Source: Hepsetus odoe (Eukaryota > Chordata > Actinopteri > Characiformes > Hepsetidae). From it: a DNA stretch of 64,000 nucleotides. Positions 1-11,863 of the stretch are shown one piece after another. Both the position numbers and the translations under genes were made by a program. Location: the NCBI GenBank assembly GCA_017165825.1, contig CM029370.1, positions 29,107,146-29,171,145 of the forward strand, written 5' to 3'. How positions within the stretch are numbered: position 1 is the first letter of the stretch; each line of letters starts with the position of its first letter. The notes under the pieces are model-generated. The model saw only the letters and a program-made list of their open reading frames with translations. It made no database searches and had not been told where the DNA came from.

Positions 1-50
1 GCTAGATGTTGGAACAAGAGAATTTGATTGCATTCAGCCATGAAGCAGTT
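1..50. mobile_element. Possible Tc1/mariner-type MITE remnant, cut by the window edge
   Basis: The stretch GTTGGAACAAGAGAATTTG at 9-27 followed by GATTGCATTCAGCCA resembles interiors of non-autonomous Tc1-like elements that I recall from fish genomes. Boundaries are not visible, so this is a weak call. Confidence 0.3.
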
Positions 51-400
51 TGGTGGTCAGATCGTGTGGCTGGCTTTAGAGCAGAGCTCCAGCCTCGTGA
101 CTGGGCAGAGACCGCGGTGTCAGATCCTATTAGGAGGTGCTGGAGCTGCGCCCCCATCAGAAACTCTCCTTCCACAGGCTGCTGCCTTAATGTGTTGCTC
201 TTAATCTGGTAATCAAAGTTGTAGAGCTTTCTGTGGGGCCTGTGACCTTGTGCGCAGGCATGTGCGTGTGTGTGACTTTGAATTACTGCAGGAAAATGTG
301 CATAAAAAAAAATTCTCAACAGCAGTTTTAATCATTTGTAACTTGATTAAGGATTTTAACAGATCTTAGCTTTAAAAGCTGAAGCAGCACCATCAGGTCT

Positions 401-402
<2 letters not shown>

Positions 403-447
<45 letters not shown>

Positions 448-467
448 TGTGTGTGTGTGTGTGTGTG
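403..467. repeat. (GT)n microsatellite
   Basis: About 32 dinucleotide units interrupted once by a TC step, within a pals1 intron. Confidence 0.95.
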
Positions 468-879
468 CAGCATGGCTGTGTGGGTGACTGATGGCTGGCT
501 GCTTAATGTAAAGCAGGATTAGGGAGGCTTGTGTGTAGGCTGGGGATTAGCCTCAGGTTTGCTGCAGGTGAGAGACGCTAATTCTGTCCGACTGTGGAGC
601 GAAAGAGAGAAAGAAAGCGATCCAGCAGGTTCAGAACTTTAGACCTGCGTCCTCTGGGCTACAGTGTAGCGAGGACAGTGGGAAACAGTCTGAAGGACAC
701 AGTGTGACGAATGATGAGTGATGGTGAACAGTTATAGGATTGTTTTAAGGGATAAAGTCCAATAAACTTAGAAGTTGTAGCTTTAGCGTTATTTTTTCTT
801 TCAAGTTTACATTTGCTAGATAGGAAATAATTCACTATAATACTTTATATTCCCCAGTGTGTGTGTGTGTTTGTGAAAA

Positions 880-1050
880 AGAAAGTGAAAGTGACTACCA
901 TTGTAGTCACCAAAACCCCTTCTCTGCATTTTAGCCATGCACGTCCTGTCTAATATTCAGGGAGCAGTGATGGGGCTTGCACAAGGGTATCCCAGGGCAA
1001 CCGATTGGTCCGGGACTCTTCCGATCATGGGCCTCATCCCTGATCACTAG
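880..1050 (-). mobile_element. Family A SINE-like repeat, degraded copy
   Basis: Reads GAAAGTGACTA at its tail, then GGGAGCAGTGATGGGG and the degenerate CAAGGGTATCCCAGGGCAACC block typical of family A (described at 13745-13970). The tRNA-like head is toward the right and is eroded. Confidence 0.6.
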
Positions 1051-1424
1051 ATATTCCTTTTATTTACTTTTTTTATATCATTACAAGATTTAGAAGAAAT
1101 AACATTTAATAATAGTTACATAGTCGATACTATTAACAGTGGTCAACACCTGAGATTTTTGAAGTAGCAATGGGTGCAGGAACGACACCAGCAAACGGAA
1201 GTAGCATTTTTCTTTCCAGCCTTTAACCTTGCAGTATCCTGAAGGTCTGATGTATATTTTGCATGTTTTATTTCTAATTTATTACTAAGCGGTGCGGTTT
1301 TTAAACGATGGGTAAAAATCTGGTTGGTTGATGAGAAGGAGCAAGCATTTTTAAAGCATCTACATATTTCACATCATAATTACAAGCACTGGTGTTTAAA
1401 ATATATATATTTATGTGTTTTCAG

Positions 1425-1836
1425 GCTCTAATGGAGGCCCATGACTGTGTGGCCGAGCGAGAGCTGGAGCCGGGCTTCAGTCTGGCTCAGTATGGAGGAG
1501 AAACAGTGAAACTGGTGCGTTTGGAAAAGACCCAGGACACACCTTTGGTATGTACCTGTACATCTCTGTGTTTAGAACTTAGGGACTGAATTGCCCTTGA
1601 AGGTTTATTATTTTTCTTCAAATAAAATGATGGGGCTGAATCTAATCATGTGTTCACAATAAGTAGATGTTAGATTATAATATGTTATTTAATACATAAT
1701 TTAATTAATTAGGAATAAGAAGAAGAAGAAGAAGAAAAAGACACCCATTGTTTTTATATGTATTTTATCATCCTTTTTCTGACTGTAATATAAATAAAAC
1801 TACATTATTATATTATTGTCAAACTACATTAAGAAC

Positions 1837-1875
<39 letters not shown>

Positions 1876-2082
1876 GCTTGAATAATAATAATTGTAATAA
1901 TAGTACATTCATTTTCAAAATATACTATTATTTCCCCAGTGAAATTCCCCAGGATTGTTATCTCCAAAACATTTAATACATTCGGGTCATTGGTTCTTTG
2001 GCAAATATGCAAAGCCTCATTAACACGACATAATAATAATGATGCCTCGAGGATGTCTACGACTTCCAGTGTATTGTTTTAA

Positions 2083-2135
<53 letters not shown>

Positions 2136-5100
2136 CAGGGCGCGACTGTGAGGAATGAGCATGACTGTGTGATGGTGAGTCGGGTGGTGAAAGGCAGCGC
2201 GGCGGACAGAAGCGGACTCCTCAGCGAAGGAGACGAAATCCTGGAAATAAACGGAATCCCTGTCCGCGGCAAAAACATCAACGAGGTCCATGACCTCCTG
2301 GTGAGAGTTTAACACAGGTTATGGGTGGTTACTGTAAGGCACCGTCCCCAACACTGCTCCCCGGGTGCAGTCGTTGGACCCTAAGCCAATGCATTAAGAT
2401 CATTGGAAACAGATCTAATCTCTAATGTAGAGCTGGGTCCAACAGGGGGCAGCATAATATCAAAATGCCTTTTTACCTTGTATGGACGCTCTCTAACCTT
2501 AGCTGTGTTCTTGGAATGGCAGAAAAAGCTCAGCTCTAATCAATCACTAAAACTAAGATCTGCATCCCTGATCACTTGATTTTTGGCCTGAATTGTGGTC
2601 TTTGTTGCCATGGAATCCAGATCACTCAGATATAAGTAACCTGTTTGCTGCTTTGATATCTTATATTTATACTACTCAAATGATTCCAAAAATTTGTATA
2701 AGCGTTTGCATACAACATGTCCAATTACTTTTGGAGGTTCGAGTCCCAGACTGGTAGGTTGCCCTGAGGTACCCTTGAGCAAGGTACCATCCCCATCACT
2801 GCTCCCCAAACACTTTAAATAACTCCCCCCTGCTGCACAGTGTGTGTGTGGGTTAAACACAGAGGACGTTGTGGTTCACAATTTGTCACTTATCACTTTC
2901 ACTTTCATTTCATTTTATATAAAACGCAGTGTGTAAAGGAGTTTTATAGAGAGTTACTTCAGAGGCAACATAGTATTCTATTTTATTCTAATTTTTGGTT
3001 TTAATCATTCTGTGTGTCTACGGGTGGATCCGTCTGTCTATGTAGTAACATAAGCAATTTCATGGATCAATAAATTTGAATGATTCTGGTTCTGAAAATC
3101 AGCTTGCACAGTTAATGGGTGTCTGTGACCGAGATGTTCTGCGTCTGATTCTTCACAGTCGAACATGCACGGCACCCTGATGTTCCTCCTGATCCCCAGC
3201 TCTCGGCACAAAGCTCCAGCACACAGGCAGACTGTGGTAAGTACTCCAACAAAGCAAAAGTTACAGGAGTCTGAAAAATCTCTTCTCAAGCTTATCTTCA
3301 TTTTCTAAATGCAGATGTGCTCACTGCTGCTCCGTGTAGCAAACTGGGCTTTGATCCCATGGTTAACACACCACAGCTACATCTGTAGCATGAGTCAATC
3401 ATATAAAGAACTGAGCCTTGAGTCCCTCATTTCTTCATATTTCGCTTCCAGAGATCCAGGCTTTCATGTATTTTTAAAGTTGAGGAGCAGTTCTCCAGAT
3501 CTTCCTGAAGGACAGTGTTGTTGTCTCTCATGTTCAGTCCAGTCTCTGTACCTGAGCAGTTCTCCAGATCTTCCTGAAGGACAGTGTTGTTGTCTCTCAT
3601 TTTCAGTCCAGTCTCTGTACCTGAGCAGTTTGATAGTTTAGTGTTGGTTAATCCACACAGTGATCTACATCTGAACCTTCAAGCAGAACAAAGCATCTAA
3701 CTTAAAACATGAAGCAGTGAAGGAACAGGAGCAGATGATTCCAGATGATCAGGGGATTAGTTCACTGCTGATGCGGTTCGAACCAATTTCTATAGGCACA
3801 TTGTTTCCACTTCTTTATTTAAATCCTCTCAACATGCCGAAGATATAACAGTTTGATGGAGATTAAATAATTTTTTTTTTGCCTCAAAAAGGTAATTCCC
3901 AAATTCTAAAGAAACGAGGGATGGCTCAAGACTTTTGCACAGAATAGATACAAGAGTGTTTTTGATGCACAATATAAAAATCTCTCATAACTTCTCAATT
4001 CGCTCCCCAGATTCATGTGAAAGCCTTCTTCAGCTATGAGCCTGCAGACGACCCCTACCTGCCCTGCCGAGAGCTGGGTCTGTCCTTCCAGAAAGGAGAC
4101 ATCCTGCACGTCCTCAGCCAGGACGATCCCAACTGGTGGCAGGCCTACAAGGATGGAGACGACGACAACCAGCGGCTGGCTGGCCTCATACCTGGTGAGG
4201 AGCTGATGATGCAGATGGATTAATAACAGAATAATAGCAAACCAGTGGCATTTGTCATGTTCATCACACCCTTCCTGAGAGACAGGGGAAAAAATCTGTG
4301 ACCAATATAGCCACCTTCCTCAATACCCTTCACCGTTCATGGAGTATGTCAATTCAGCAGCACCACAGCCTCCCAGACTCTGTTCAGAGAGGTGTACTGT
4401 TTACCTTCCCCATAAATCTCCCGTTTAAGAAGATCCACAAGTTCTCAATAGGGTTTAGGTCAGGTGAGGAAGGGGGCTTGTCATTATGCTTTCATCTTTA
4501 AGGTCTTTACTTGCAGTGGAGAACTTCCAAGCATGTGATGGAACATTGTCCTCCATAAAAATCGTGGTCTTCTTGAAAGATGCAGACCTTTTCCAGAACC
4601 ACTGCTTGAAAAAAAAACTGGCAGTAGGTCTGGAGTTGATTTCGAGTCCCATCAAGAGTCAGTCTCATCTCAACGCCATCAAACCTGAAAAATCTGTCTT
4701 GAGATATTTCTTGACGTTTCAGCTGATGTGTCTTGTTCAGTGGTGGTGGGGTTTCAGTCTTCTTTACCTTGTCCATGTCTCTGACACTGAACACCTTCTT
4801 CTGGATACTCCAGGTAGGTTCAGTTCTGGAATATGACAGCACAGGTGGATCATGGGTTCGTGGTAGCTTTACGTTTGATTCTTCTCAGATCTTCAGCCGT
4901 TCACTTGCATCTTTTTCTCTCAACATGTTTCTCGTGACCCCGTTGACAGTTTACTACAAACCGTTTGATGGTTCTGTGATCACGACCCTGATATCTCAGC
5001 AACTTCAAGAGCGCTGCATGCCTCTGAGAGACTTTTTGACTTTTCAGAGTCAGTTCCTTTTCTTTTTTGGCCCGTTCTCCCAGAGGAGGAAAAGAAGCTC

Positions 5101-8100
5101 CTAATAATTCTACACACCTTGATATAGGGTGTTGCTCTCCTTAGGCCACACCTCCTTCATTCCACAAACACATCACCTGATCTGCTTAAATCCAATCAGC
5201 ATTCAATTTAATACAGCTTGGAGTCGGAATACATGCATAAAAATGATGACCTGCTCAAAATACCTGCTCACTAATAATTGTGCACACAGTGTACAGATAA
5301 TGGTGTGTGTGTGGGGGGGGGGATTTGAATTTGTGTTAATTGTCTTAATAATCTCTTTTTTTCTGTCAAAAGGAAAGAGTTTCCAGCAACAAAGAGAAAC
5401 TCTGAAGAAAACGACAACAGGACGACATCCAGAGAATTCAGGTGTGCAGACAAACAAGCAGGAACACACGCAAGTTCCTGAGGACCTTCAGCATACACAC
5501 AAATGAACCACAAATACCACACTTCCTGTCGAGATAAAGATTAAAGTTGATTTCATTTGACAAACTTTGCAAATGAAATCAAAGCCTAATGTCAAATTTT
5601 TCCTTGTTAAACATTTCCTTCCTTCCTTGCTTCCTTCCTCCCTCAATCATTTGTGTTTCACAAAGTCCAACAGAGCTTCTTTAATTCATTGTGTTGAATC
5701 TAAAACTGCTCCTATAACAAGTGTTGCCACTGAAGATTGCAGAAAATCTTTACATTTGCAGCTCTTGTGATTTTAAAACTTGCAACTTTATAACACCTGG
5801 GATTCTTTAGAGACATGGCCAGATGTTGCTCCTCCAACATGACGTTCATCTTTTTGCCTTCAGGAAAACTTTGGTATCCAAAAAAGATCAAAAAACCAAG
5901 AAAGAAGAGTCTGTATAACCCCAGCAGGAAAGTAGGTGAGTACAGTCCCACTAACTCACTCACTGACTCACTCACTGACTCACTCACTGACTCACTCGCT
6001 CACTCACTCACTGACTCACTCACTGACTCATCCATTTACTCATTTAATCACTCACTCACTCACTCACTCACTCACTCACTCACTGACTCATCCATTTACT
6101 CATTTAATCACTCTCACTCACTCACTCACTGACTCACTCACTGACTCATCCATTTACTCATTTAATCACTCACTCACTCACTCACTGACTCATCCATTTA
6201 CTCATTTAATCACTCACTCACTCACTCACTCATTTACTCATTTAATCGCTCACTTACTCACTCAGTCATTCACTGACTAACTCATTTACTCATTTAATCA
6301 CTCACTCACTGGCTCACTCACTGACTCACTCACTCACTCACTCATTTACTCATTTAATCGCTCACTCAATCAATCACTCACTCACTCACTCACTCACTGA
6401 CTCACTCATTCAATCACCCTCTCACTCAATCGCTCACTCACTCACTCACTCATTTACTCATTTAATCACTCAATCAATCACTCACTCACTCACTCACTCA
6501 CTGACTCACTCATTCAATCACCCTCTCACTCAATTGCTCACTCACTCACTCACTCACTCATTCAGTCTCTAGCTCAATAACTCACTAACTTACTCACTCA
6601 TTCAATCACTCACTCACTCAATCGCTCACTCACTCACTCATTCAATCACTCGCTCAATCTCTCACTCACTCATTCACTAATTCAATCACTCACTTGCTCA
6701 CTCACTCACTAATTCAATCACTCGCTCACTCACTAACTCACTCATTCAATCTCTCACTGACTCACTCATTCAATCACTCACTTACTCAGTTGCTCACTCA
6801 CTTACTGATTCACTCATTCAATCACTCACTCACTCAATCACACACTCCATCGCTCTCACTCACTCACTCATTCAATCACTCGCTCACTCAATCACTCATT
6901 CATTCACTCACTCATGCACGCATTCCTCATCTTCTCAATTGCTCACTCACTAATTCACTCACTCACTCATGCACTTACTCGCTCCCTCTTTCACTCACTC
7001 TCATTCACTCTTCACTCACTCATTCCTCTCTATATCACTCTCATTAATTTTCTCAGTACTCCATTCCTCTCCCATTTATTCTCAATTGCTCACTCTGCAC
7101 TCAATAATTCAATCACTCATTCACTTATTCACGACATTTCTGTATATTTAAAGCCTGAACATGTTATTCCTCCAGAAAGTTCCAGAGAAGACATTCTGAC
7201 CTATGAGGAGATGGCGCTGTACCATCAGCCAACCAACCGTAAGCGGCCCATAGCCCTGATTGGTCCACCAAACAGCGGCCATGACGATCTGAGGCAGAGG
7301 CTGCTGTCTGTCGAGCCGGAGCGCTTTGCCGGTGCAGTGCCACGTAAGAGGTTTAAACAGAATAGAAACAGATCTCAGATCTACTGCGCTGCTCCAAAAT
7401 GAGAGGACGGTGACAATGAGCTTAGTGAGCTTTAATCTCAAGGTATTTAACCTAATGTTGGTAGCAGACAGGAATCATCACTCTTTTACACCCTGTTCCC
7501 TCACTTTTACAGCTCCTTTTCTCCTTTTTTATCTTCCCTCTGGTTCACAACCTTGTCCAAGAAATGTTGCTGCAAACGCCAACCTGAACTATTAATTTAA
7601 AATCATCTTAACAAAACACTTTACATGCTCATGGGGGTGTCTGTGACCCCCAAATGAATTAAAGGGCTTCAGTATGAAGTGAAAGTGAAAGCGACAGCTT
7701 GTCATTGTGAAACACAGCACACAGTAAACCCCAATGAAACTCAGCCTTAGTATTTTACACATATTCACACACATCGTGCAGCAGCTGACAGCTATTTAAA
7801 GCGCCCAGGGAGCAGTGATGGGGAAGGTACCTTGCTTAAGAGTACCTCTGGTCTGGGATTCAAACCCACAACCTTCTGATCTTGTGGCCTAGTCCCTAAA
7901 CACTAGACCACTGCTGCCCTTAATGTAAAGATTATCCAAGTGAATAAAGTTTAGGATTTTTGTGTTTTCCATGTAAACATTATTTCAAGTCTACCACTAA
8001 AGTGTGGCTGTCAGTGCAAAGCTCTTAGTCAGATTTAAGATGGATTTTTACCTCAATTTAATCATATCCAATGCTCACTCACAGTACAGTGCAGAACCCT

Positions 8101-11100
8101 TCAGCCATCCCTCGTTTCTTTATATTTGTTTCTTTATATTATTATTTTATTCTTATGTATTATTTTATTCTTGTCAAACTGTCTTGTTTTTGTTATATTG
8201 AGGAGTAAATGAAAGAAATGGGAACAGGTGTTTTAGTGCTCCAGGCTGCAGTGTGCCTGAAGATACAAAGTTCTAGATAAAGGGGTTCCAACCACTCAGT
8301 GCTCAGCAGTAAAAGGATCACCTGATCATCTGGAATCATCTGCTCCTGTTTCTTCACTGCTTCATGTCTTAAGTTAGACACTTTGTTCTCCTTGAAGGTT
8401 CAGACGTTGATCACTGTGTGGATTAACCAACACAAAACTATCAAACTGCTCAGGTACAGAGACTGGACTGAACATGAGAGACAACAACACTGTCCTTCAG
8501 GAAGATCTGGAGAACTGCTCATGTACAGAGACTGGACTGAACATGAGAGACAACGACACTGTCCTTCAGGAAGATCTGGAGAACTGCTCAGGTACAGAGA
8601 CTGGAGTGAAAATGAGAGACAACGACACTGTCCTGATCTGGACAACTGTTCCTCAACTGTACATTAAAAATACAAGACGGTCAGGATCTTTGGAAGCAAA
8701 ATATGAAGAAATGAGGGACTCAAGACTCACTTTGTATGATTGACTCATACTGCAGATGCACTCGTTGGTCTGACTTTGGAAGCAGAATATGAAAAAATTA
8801 GTGACTCAAGACTTAGCACAGTACTATAGGTCCTATTTCAAAAGAAGGCTTGCTTACTCCAAGAGAGCTCCAACTCTAATGGACATAGGGGTCGCAGACC
8901 ACTTGGCTAGTCTGAAAATAAATCGACAAAACAGTTGATCCAAGTGAAGCCTAAAATACAGCATAATAAAAAAAAACGAATTAAATAAAGTAATTTATTG
9001 ATTTTGCCCCACTTGCACTGCAAACTGTATAACACAAATCTGAGTCCCTTAAACCTTAAAAGGATTGACTCCATACTGGCCAATCACAGAGGATTTACCA
9101 GAACAAACTGAAAGTGACAAGATATCCTTGTGAGCACACAGCACAACACTCAGTGAGCCCCAACGAAATGCAGCCTCTGCATTTTACCCACAAACACACC
9201 GTGCAGCAGGGGGCAGCTATTGAAAGGGCCCGGGGAGCAGTGACGGGGATGGTACCTTGCTCAAGGGTACCTCAGGACAACCTACTGGTCTTTGAATTGA
9301 ACCCTTGACCTTCTGGTCCAAGTCCCTAACCACTAGGCCACCGCTGCCCCAAAGTCATGTGGTGTACTGTTACCAAAGAAGGACCAGGATTTGAGAGATG
9401 TTTCATTAAAAAAAGCAGTTGCTCGTCCTAACTGTAATTTTATAACATTGACTACGAGCTTGTGGATTAAAGAGGATTACCGGTAGGTGTTAAAGTGCTT
9501 CTTGCCTTCTGTCTGTTTCTGCAGACACGACCCGGAGCCCTCGGGCCCACGAGCTGAACGGGAGGGAGTACCATTTTGTGTCGCGATCGAGCTTCGAGGC
9601 AGACGTTGCTGCGGGGAAGTTCATAGAGTTTGGAGAGTTTGAGCGCAACCTATACGGCACCAGCATGGAGTCCGTGCGCCAGGTGGTCAACGCAGGCCGC
9701 GTCTGCCTGCTGTGCCTCCACACTCGGGTGAGCAGCCACACACTTCCTGTGACATCATTAACACTAAAACACATGTCATTTTCTCCCTGAAGCAAATTTA
9801 GTTGATATACAAAACAGCCACGTTTGTCAGATCAGGAACCTTCTTTAAAGAACCTCATATTAATGTCTGCTTTGGCCACCATTATTCTTCAGCACAGTCT
9901 CACTCTCTTAGACCAGCTCGTTTCTTTAAGTCGTCTTCAGGAACAGTTGTCCGGGTTCTTGAATGACGTCCCAAAGCTCTTCTTTGGAAGTTGTTTTCCG
10001 TCCTCTGTGAAGATCATACCACACTGCTTCTGAAACTGCTCAGGTGCTTCAGGCAGATCTGGAGAACTGTTCCTCAACAACGTACTGAAAAATACATGAA
10101 AGTCTGGATCTTTGGAAGCAAAATATGAGGATTCGAGGGGTGTTTGTACAGAAAAGCAGGTACACAATAATGGCAGCCGTTTTTCAGCCCCCATCCACCC
10201 TATTCTTCACTGGTCAGTTTCGGTCTATTGACCAGGTATAATCAGGCTGATGGATCGTTCTCAGCACAGCAGTGAGTAAGATCGTGTCAGGCTGTGTTTG
10301 TGGATTGTTTCACGTCAGGGTCACTGCTAGGTTGTGATCCAGCCAGAAGAAGCTCTGTGATCAGAAGCTGAGCAGTGATGGTGAACTGTGGATCAACAGA
10401 TGGGCTGCACACCCGCAAACTAGAACAGGAAAGAGGGGTTTCTGATAAATTGGCCAGACAGTGTATATTTAAACACCTTCAGTAAACATCACAATACATT
10501 TATTTTTGCCTCCAGTCGCTTAAAACCTGTACTGTGTTTCTATCTCGATTCTCTCCATTTTTTTTCCAGTCCCTGCGTCTGCTTCGCTCCTCTAATCTCA
10601 AACCATATATTATCTTCATCTCTCCTCCTCCTCAAGAGCAACTACGCAACCTGCTGCCCAAAGAAGGAAAAAGCTTAAAGGTATTCCCTGCTGATATTTC
10701 ACTGAATGAAAGTCCATGTCTTTCTTTTTTCCTGTATTTTATCATTTGCATTGGTGCTTGAAAGTAAACCCTTAATATTTTTTTATTCTCTGCACAAATA
10801 TGATCTAAAAATCTGATTTTTTGCATAATTGTTTGTATGATTTTGGTATGGGCAAGTACAAGTCATATTCTATTCATCATTATAATCTAGGACATGATTT
10901 AAGTTAAATTTATGTAGAAAACTCCAAAAGGTTCACAGACTTCAAGCAGCTTTGTATTTCTTATTGATGAGCAGTTCTCCATATCTTCCTGAAGGACAGT
11001 GTTGTTGTCTCACATGTTCAGTCCAGCCTCTGTACCTGAGCAGTTCTCCAGATCTTCCTGAAGGACAGTGTTGTTGTCTCTCATGTTCAGTCCAGTCTCT

Positions 11101-11863
11101 GTACCTGAGCAGTTCTCCAGGTCTTCCTGAAGGACAGTGTTGTTGTCTCTCATGTTCAGTCCAGTCTCTGTACCTGAGCAGTTTGAAAGTTCTGTGTTGG
11201 TTAATCCACACAGTGATCTACGTCTGAACCTTCAAGCAGAACAAGTGTCTAACTTAAGACATGAAGCAGTGAAGAACCAGGAGCAGATGATCAGGTGATT
11301 CATTTACTGCTGATGCTGAATGCTGAGTGGGTGGAACACCTTTTATTTAGAACCTTATATCTTTACCCATTTTGCAGCCTGGAGCACTAAAACATTTGTT
11401 CCCAAATGCTCCCAAAAATTTGTGCCTAAAGATACAAGGTTCTAGATAAAGGGGTTCTCAGCATTCTGTATCAGCAGTAAACTAATCAACTGTACAGATC
11501 AACTGTGATCTGTAATCATCTGCACCTGTTTCTTCACTGCTGGGAAGGGTCACGCAATGTAAAGAGCAGTTGATGTCTTCAAATGGTGTGAAGATCATCC
11601 GAGCCACCTGCATTTGGTTCCTCTATGTAGCTTGTCTCCACAGCGCTGATTACTTGGTGCTCGTGTTCCCTGTGTTCCTGTTTTAGAGCGAGGTCCTGAA
11701 GGAGGTGACAGAAAAGGCCCATGAGATGGAGCAGAAGTATGGTCTCCTGTTTGATGCGGTCGTGGTGAACAGCGATGAGGACATGGCTTTCTTCGAGCTC
11801 CTGCGGCTTATCGAAAGACTGGACACGCAGCCGCAATGGGTGCCGTCCTCCTGGCTCTGCTGA
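1425..11863 (+). CDS. pals1: Pals1/MPP5 MAGUK polarity scaffold, 3' part of the gene (5' exons outside the window)
   Basis: Scaffold of the apical Crumbs polarity complex; in the family, PDZ-SH3-GUK binds the Crumbs tail and L27 domains bind PATJ and LIN7. Ten exons join in frame at GT-AG sites: 1425-1547, 2139-2300, 3159-3236, 4011-4194, 5373-5441, 5864-5935, 7176-7343, 9525-9727, 10570-10680, 11687-11863 (TGA). They encode 448 residues of a protein usually near 675. Exon 1425 carries the end of the second L27 domain and the linker (QYGGETVK). PDZ spans about residues 30-110 of this fragment (SGLLSEGDEILEINGI), SH3 about 120-185 (ALYDY-like FFSYEP, DPNWWQAY), a polybasic hook about 210-228 (KKIKKPRKKS), GUK about 240-440 (ending QWVPSSWLC). 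The GUK P-loop reads GPPNSGHDDL, lacking the kinase lysine, as expected of a MAGUK pseudokinase. I cannot tell which teleost paralogue (a or b) this is. Introns are full of repeats. Confidence 0.96.
1838..1875. repeat. (ATT)n microsatellite
   Basis: Uninterrupted TTA/ATT triplets in a pals1 intron. Confidence 0.95.
2085..2133. repeat. (TG)n microsatellite forming the splice acceptor tract of the Pals1 PDZ exon
   Basis: About 24 TG units end only six bases before the exon that begins at 2139 (TGTGTTTCAG). The repeat therefore occupies the position normally held by the polypyrimidine tract. Confidence 0.95.
2735..2910 (+). mobile_element. Family A SINE-like repeat
   Basis: B-box-like GTTCGAGTCCC near 2739, then ACCCTTGAGCAAGGTACC and CCCCATCACTGCTCCCC, ending in a CACTTTCACTTTC tail. 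A shorter piece of the same family lies at 2335-2370. Confidence 0.75.
3415..3942 (+). mobile_element. Family C element: TIR-type non-autonomous element with internal 69-bp repeats
   Basis: The left end reads GAGTCCCTCATTTCTTCATA and the right end is its approximate inverse, finishing CTCAAGACTTTTGCACAG. Between them are two copies of a 69-bp unit (3483-3620) with core CCTGAAGGACAGTGTTGTTG. Other copies are at 8093-8826, 10950-11560, 19116-19942 and 28711-29226. No transposase frame is present, so it would depend on an autonomous relative. Confidence 0.75.
4265..5300 (-). pseudogene. Tc1/mariner transposon relic with broken transposase
   Basis: On the minus strand the C-terminal DDE motif SPDLNPIENLWIF is readable at about 4432-4472, and a second catalytic-region block FMEDNVPSHA is readable near 4520-4560, but the frame is interrupted by stops and shifts. 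The right end near 5270-5300 contains AATAATTGTGCACACAGTGT, resembling terminal repeats of fish Tc1-like elements. The matching left terminus is not recognisable. It lies wholly in the pals1 intron 4195-5372 and is presumably inactive. Confidence 0.8.
5941..7130. repeat. Large (TCAC)n-derived compound satellite in a pals1 intron
   Basis: About 1.2 kb of CTCA/CACT tetranucleotides with interspersed GACT, ATTTACT and AATC variants. Higher-order units such as CATCCATTTACTCATTTAAT recur, especially at 6025-6300, showing secondary amplification. It begins six bases after the 5' splice site of exon 5864-5935 and ends about 45 bases before the exon at 7176. The open frames over it, reading Thr-His-Ser-Leu repeats, reflect the 4-base period and are not taken as coding. 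Confidence 0.95.
7677..7920 (-). mobile_element. Family A SINE-like repeat, near full length
   Basis: Starts at the AGTGAAAGTGAAAG tail, passes CAGTGATGGGGAAGGTACCT and ends at ACTAGACCACTGCTGCCCT, the complement of the tRNA-like head. Confidence 0.8.
8093..8826 (-). mobile_element. Family C element with three 69-bp units
   Basis: The repeat units at about 8450-8655 run in the opposite orientation to the 3415 copy (CAGGTACAGAGACTGGACTG). Two right-end blocks occur: one ends GAGGGACTCAAGACTCAC and a second at about 8775-8826 ends ACTTAGCACAG, so the end appears duplicated or a second truncated copy abuts it. Confidence 0.7.
9110..9351 (-). mobile_element. Family A SINE-like repeat, near full length
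   Basis: Contains GCAGCAGGGGGCAGC at 9203-9217, GACGGGGATGGTACCTTGCT and ends in CACTAGGCCACCGCTGCCCC. Confidence 0.85.
9895..10145 (-). mobile_element. Truncated family C fragment
   Basis: The stretch after 10030 (GCTCAGGTGCTTCAGGCAGA, then GGATCTTTGGAAGCAAAATA) matches the terminal portion of family C. The inner part is eroded. Confidence 0.5.
10190..10490. mobile_element. Possible MITE fragment
   Basis: Text from CACCCTATTCTTCACTGGTC through GGCCAGACAGTGTATATTTA resembles one end of a common fish MITE, and a stretch near 13505-13740 (AACATTAAAACCACCTACTA) looks like the other type of end. Boundaries are not defined. Confidence 0.3.
10950..11560 (+). mobile_element. Family C element with three 69-bp units plus an inverted piece
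   Basis: Three consecutive 69-bp units at about 10968-11180 differ by single bases (ATATCTTCC, AGATCTTCC and AGGTCTTCC at equivalent places). From about 11405 to 11560 a block of the same family appears inverted, suggesting a rearranged or two-copy insertion. Confidence 0.65.

Larger units (their letters stand above)
1..1424. other. pals1 intron (5' portion of window), no coding exon seen
   Basis: No stretch here shows similarity to the L27 region of Pals1 with usable splice sites. It contains a possible Tc1-type MITE remnant at the very start, a (GT)n array at 403-467 and a SINE fragment near 880-1050. The translated frames here carry no recognisable domain. Confidence 0.6.

Noticed and set aside
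5936..6280. Long open frames of Thr-His-Ser-Leu repeats
   Set aside because: They are produced by the TCAC tetranucleotide satellite in several frames and sit inside a pals1 intron.
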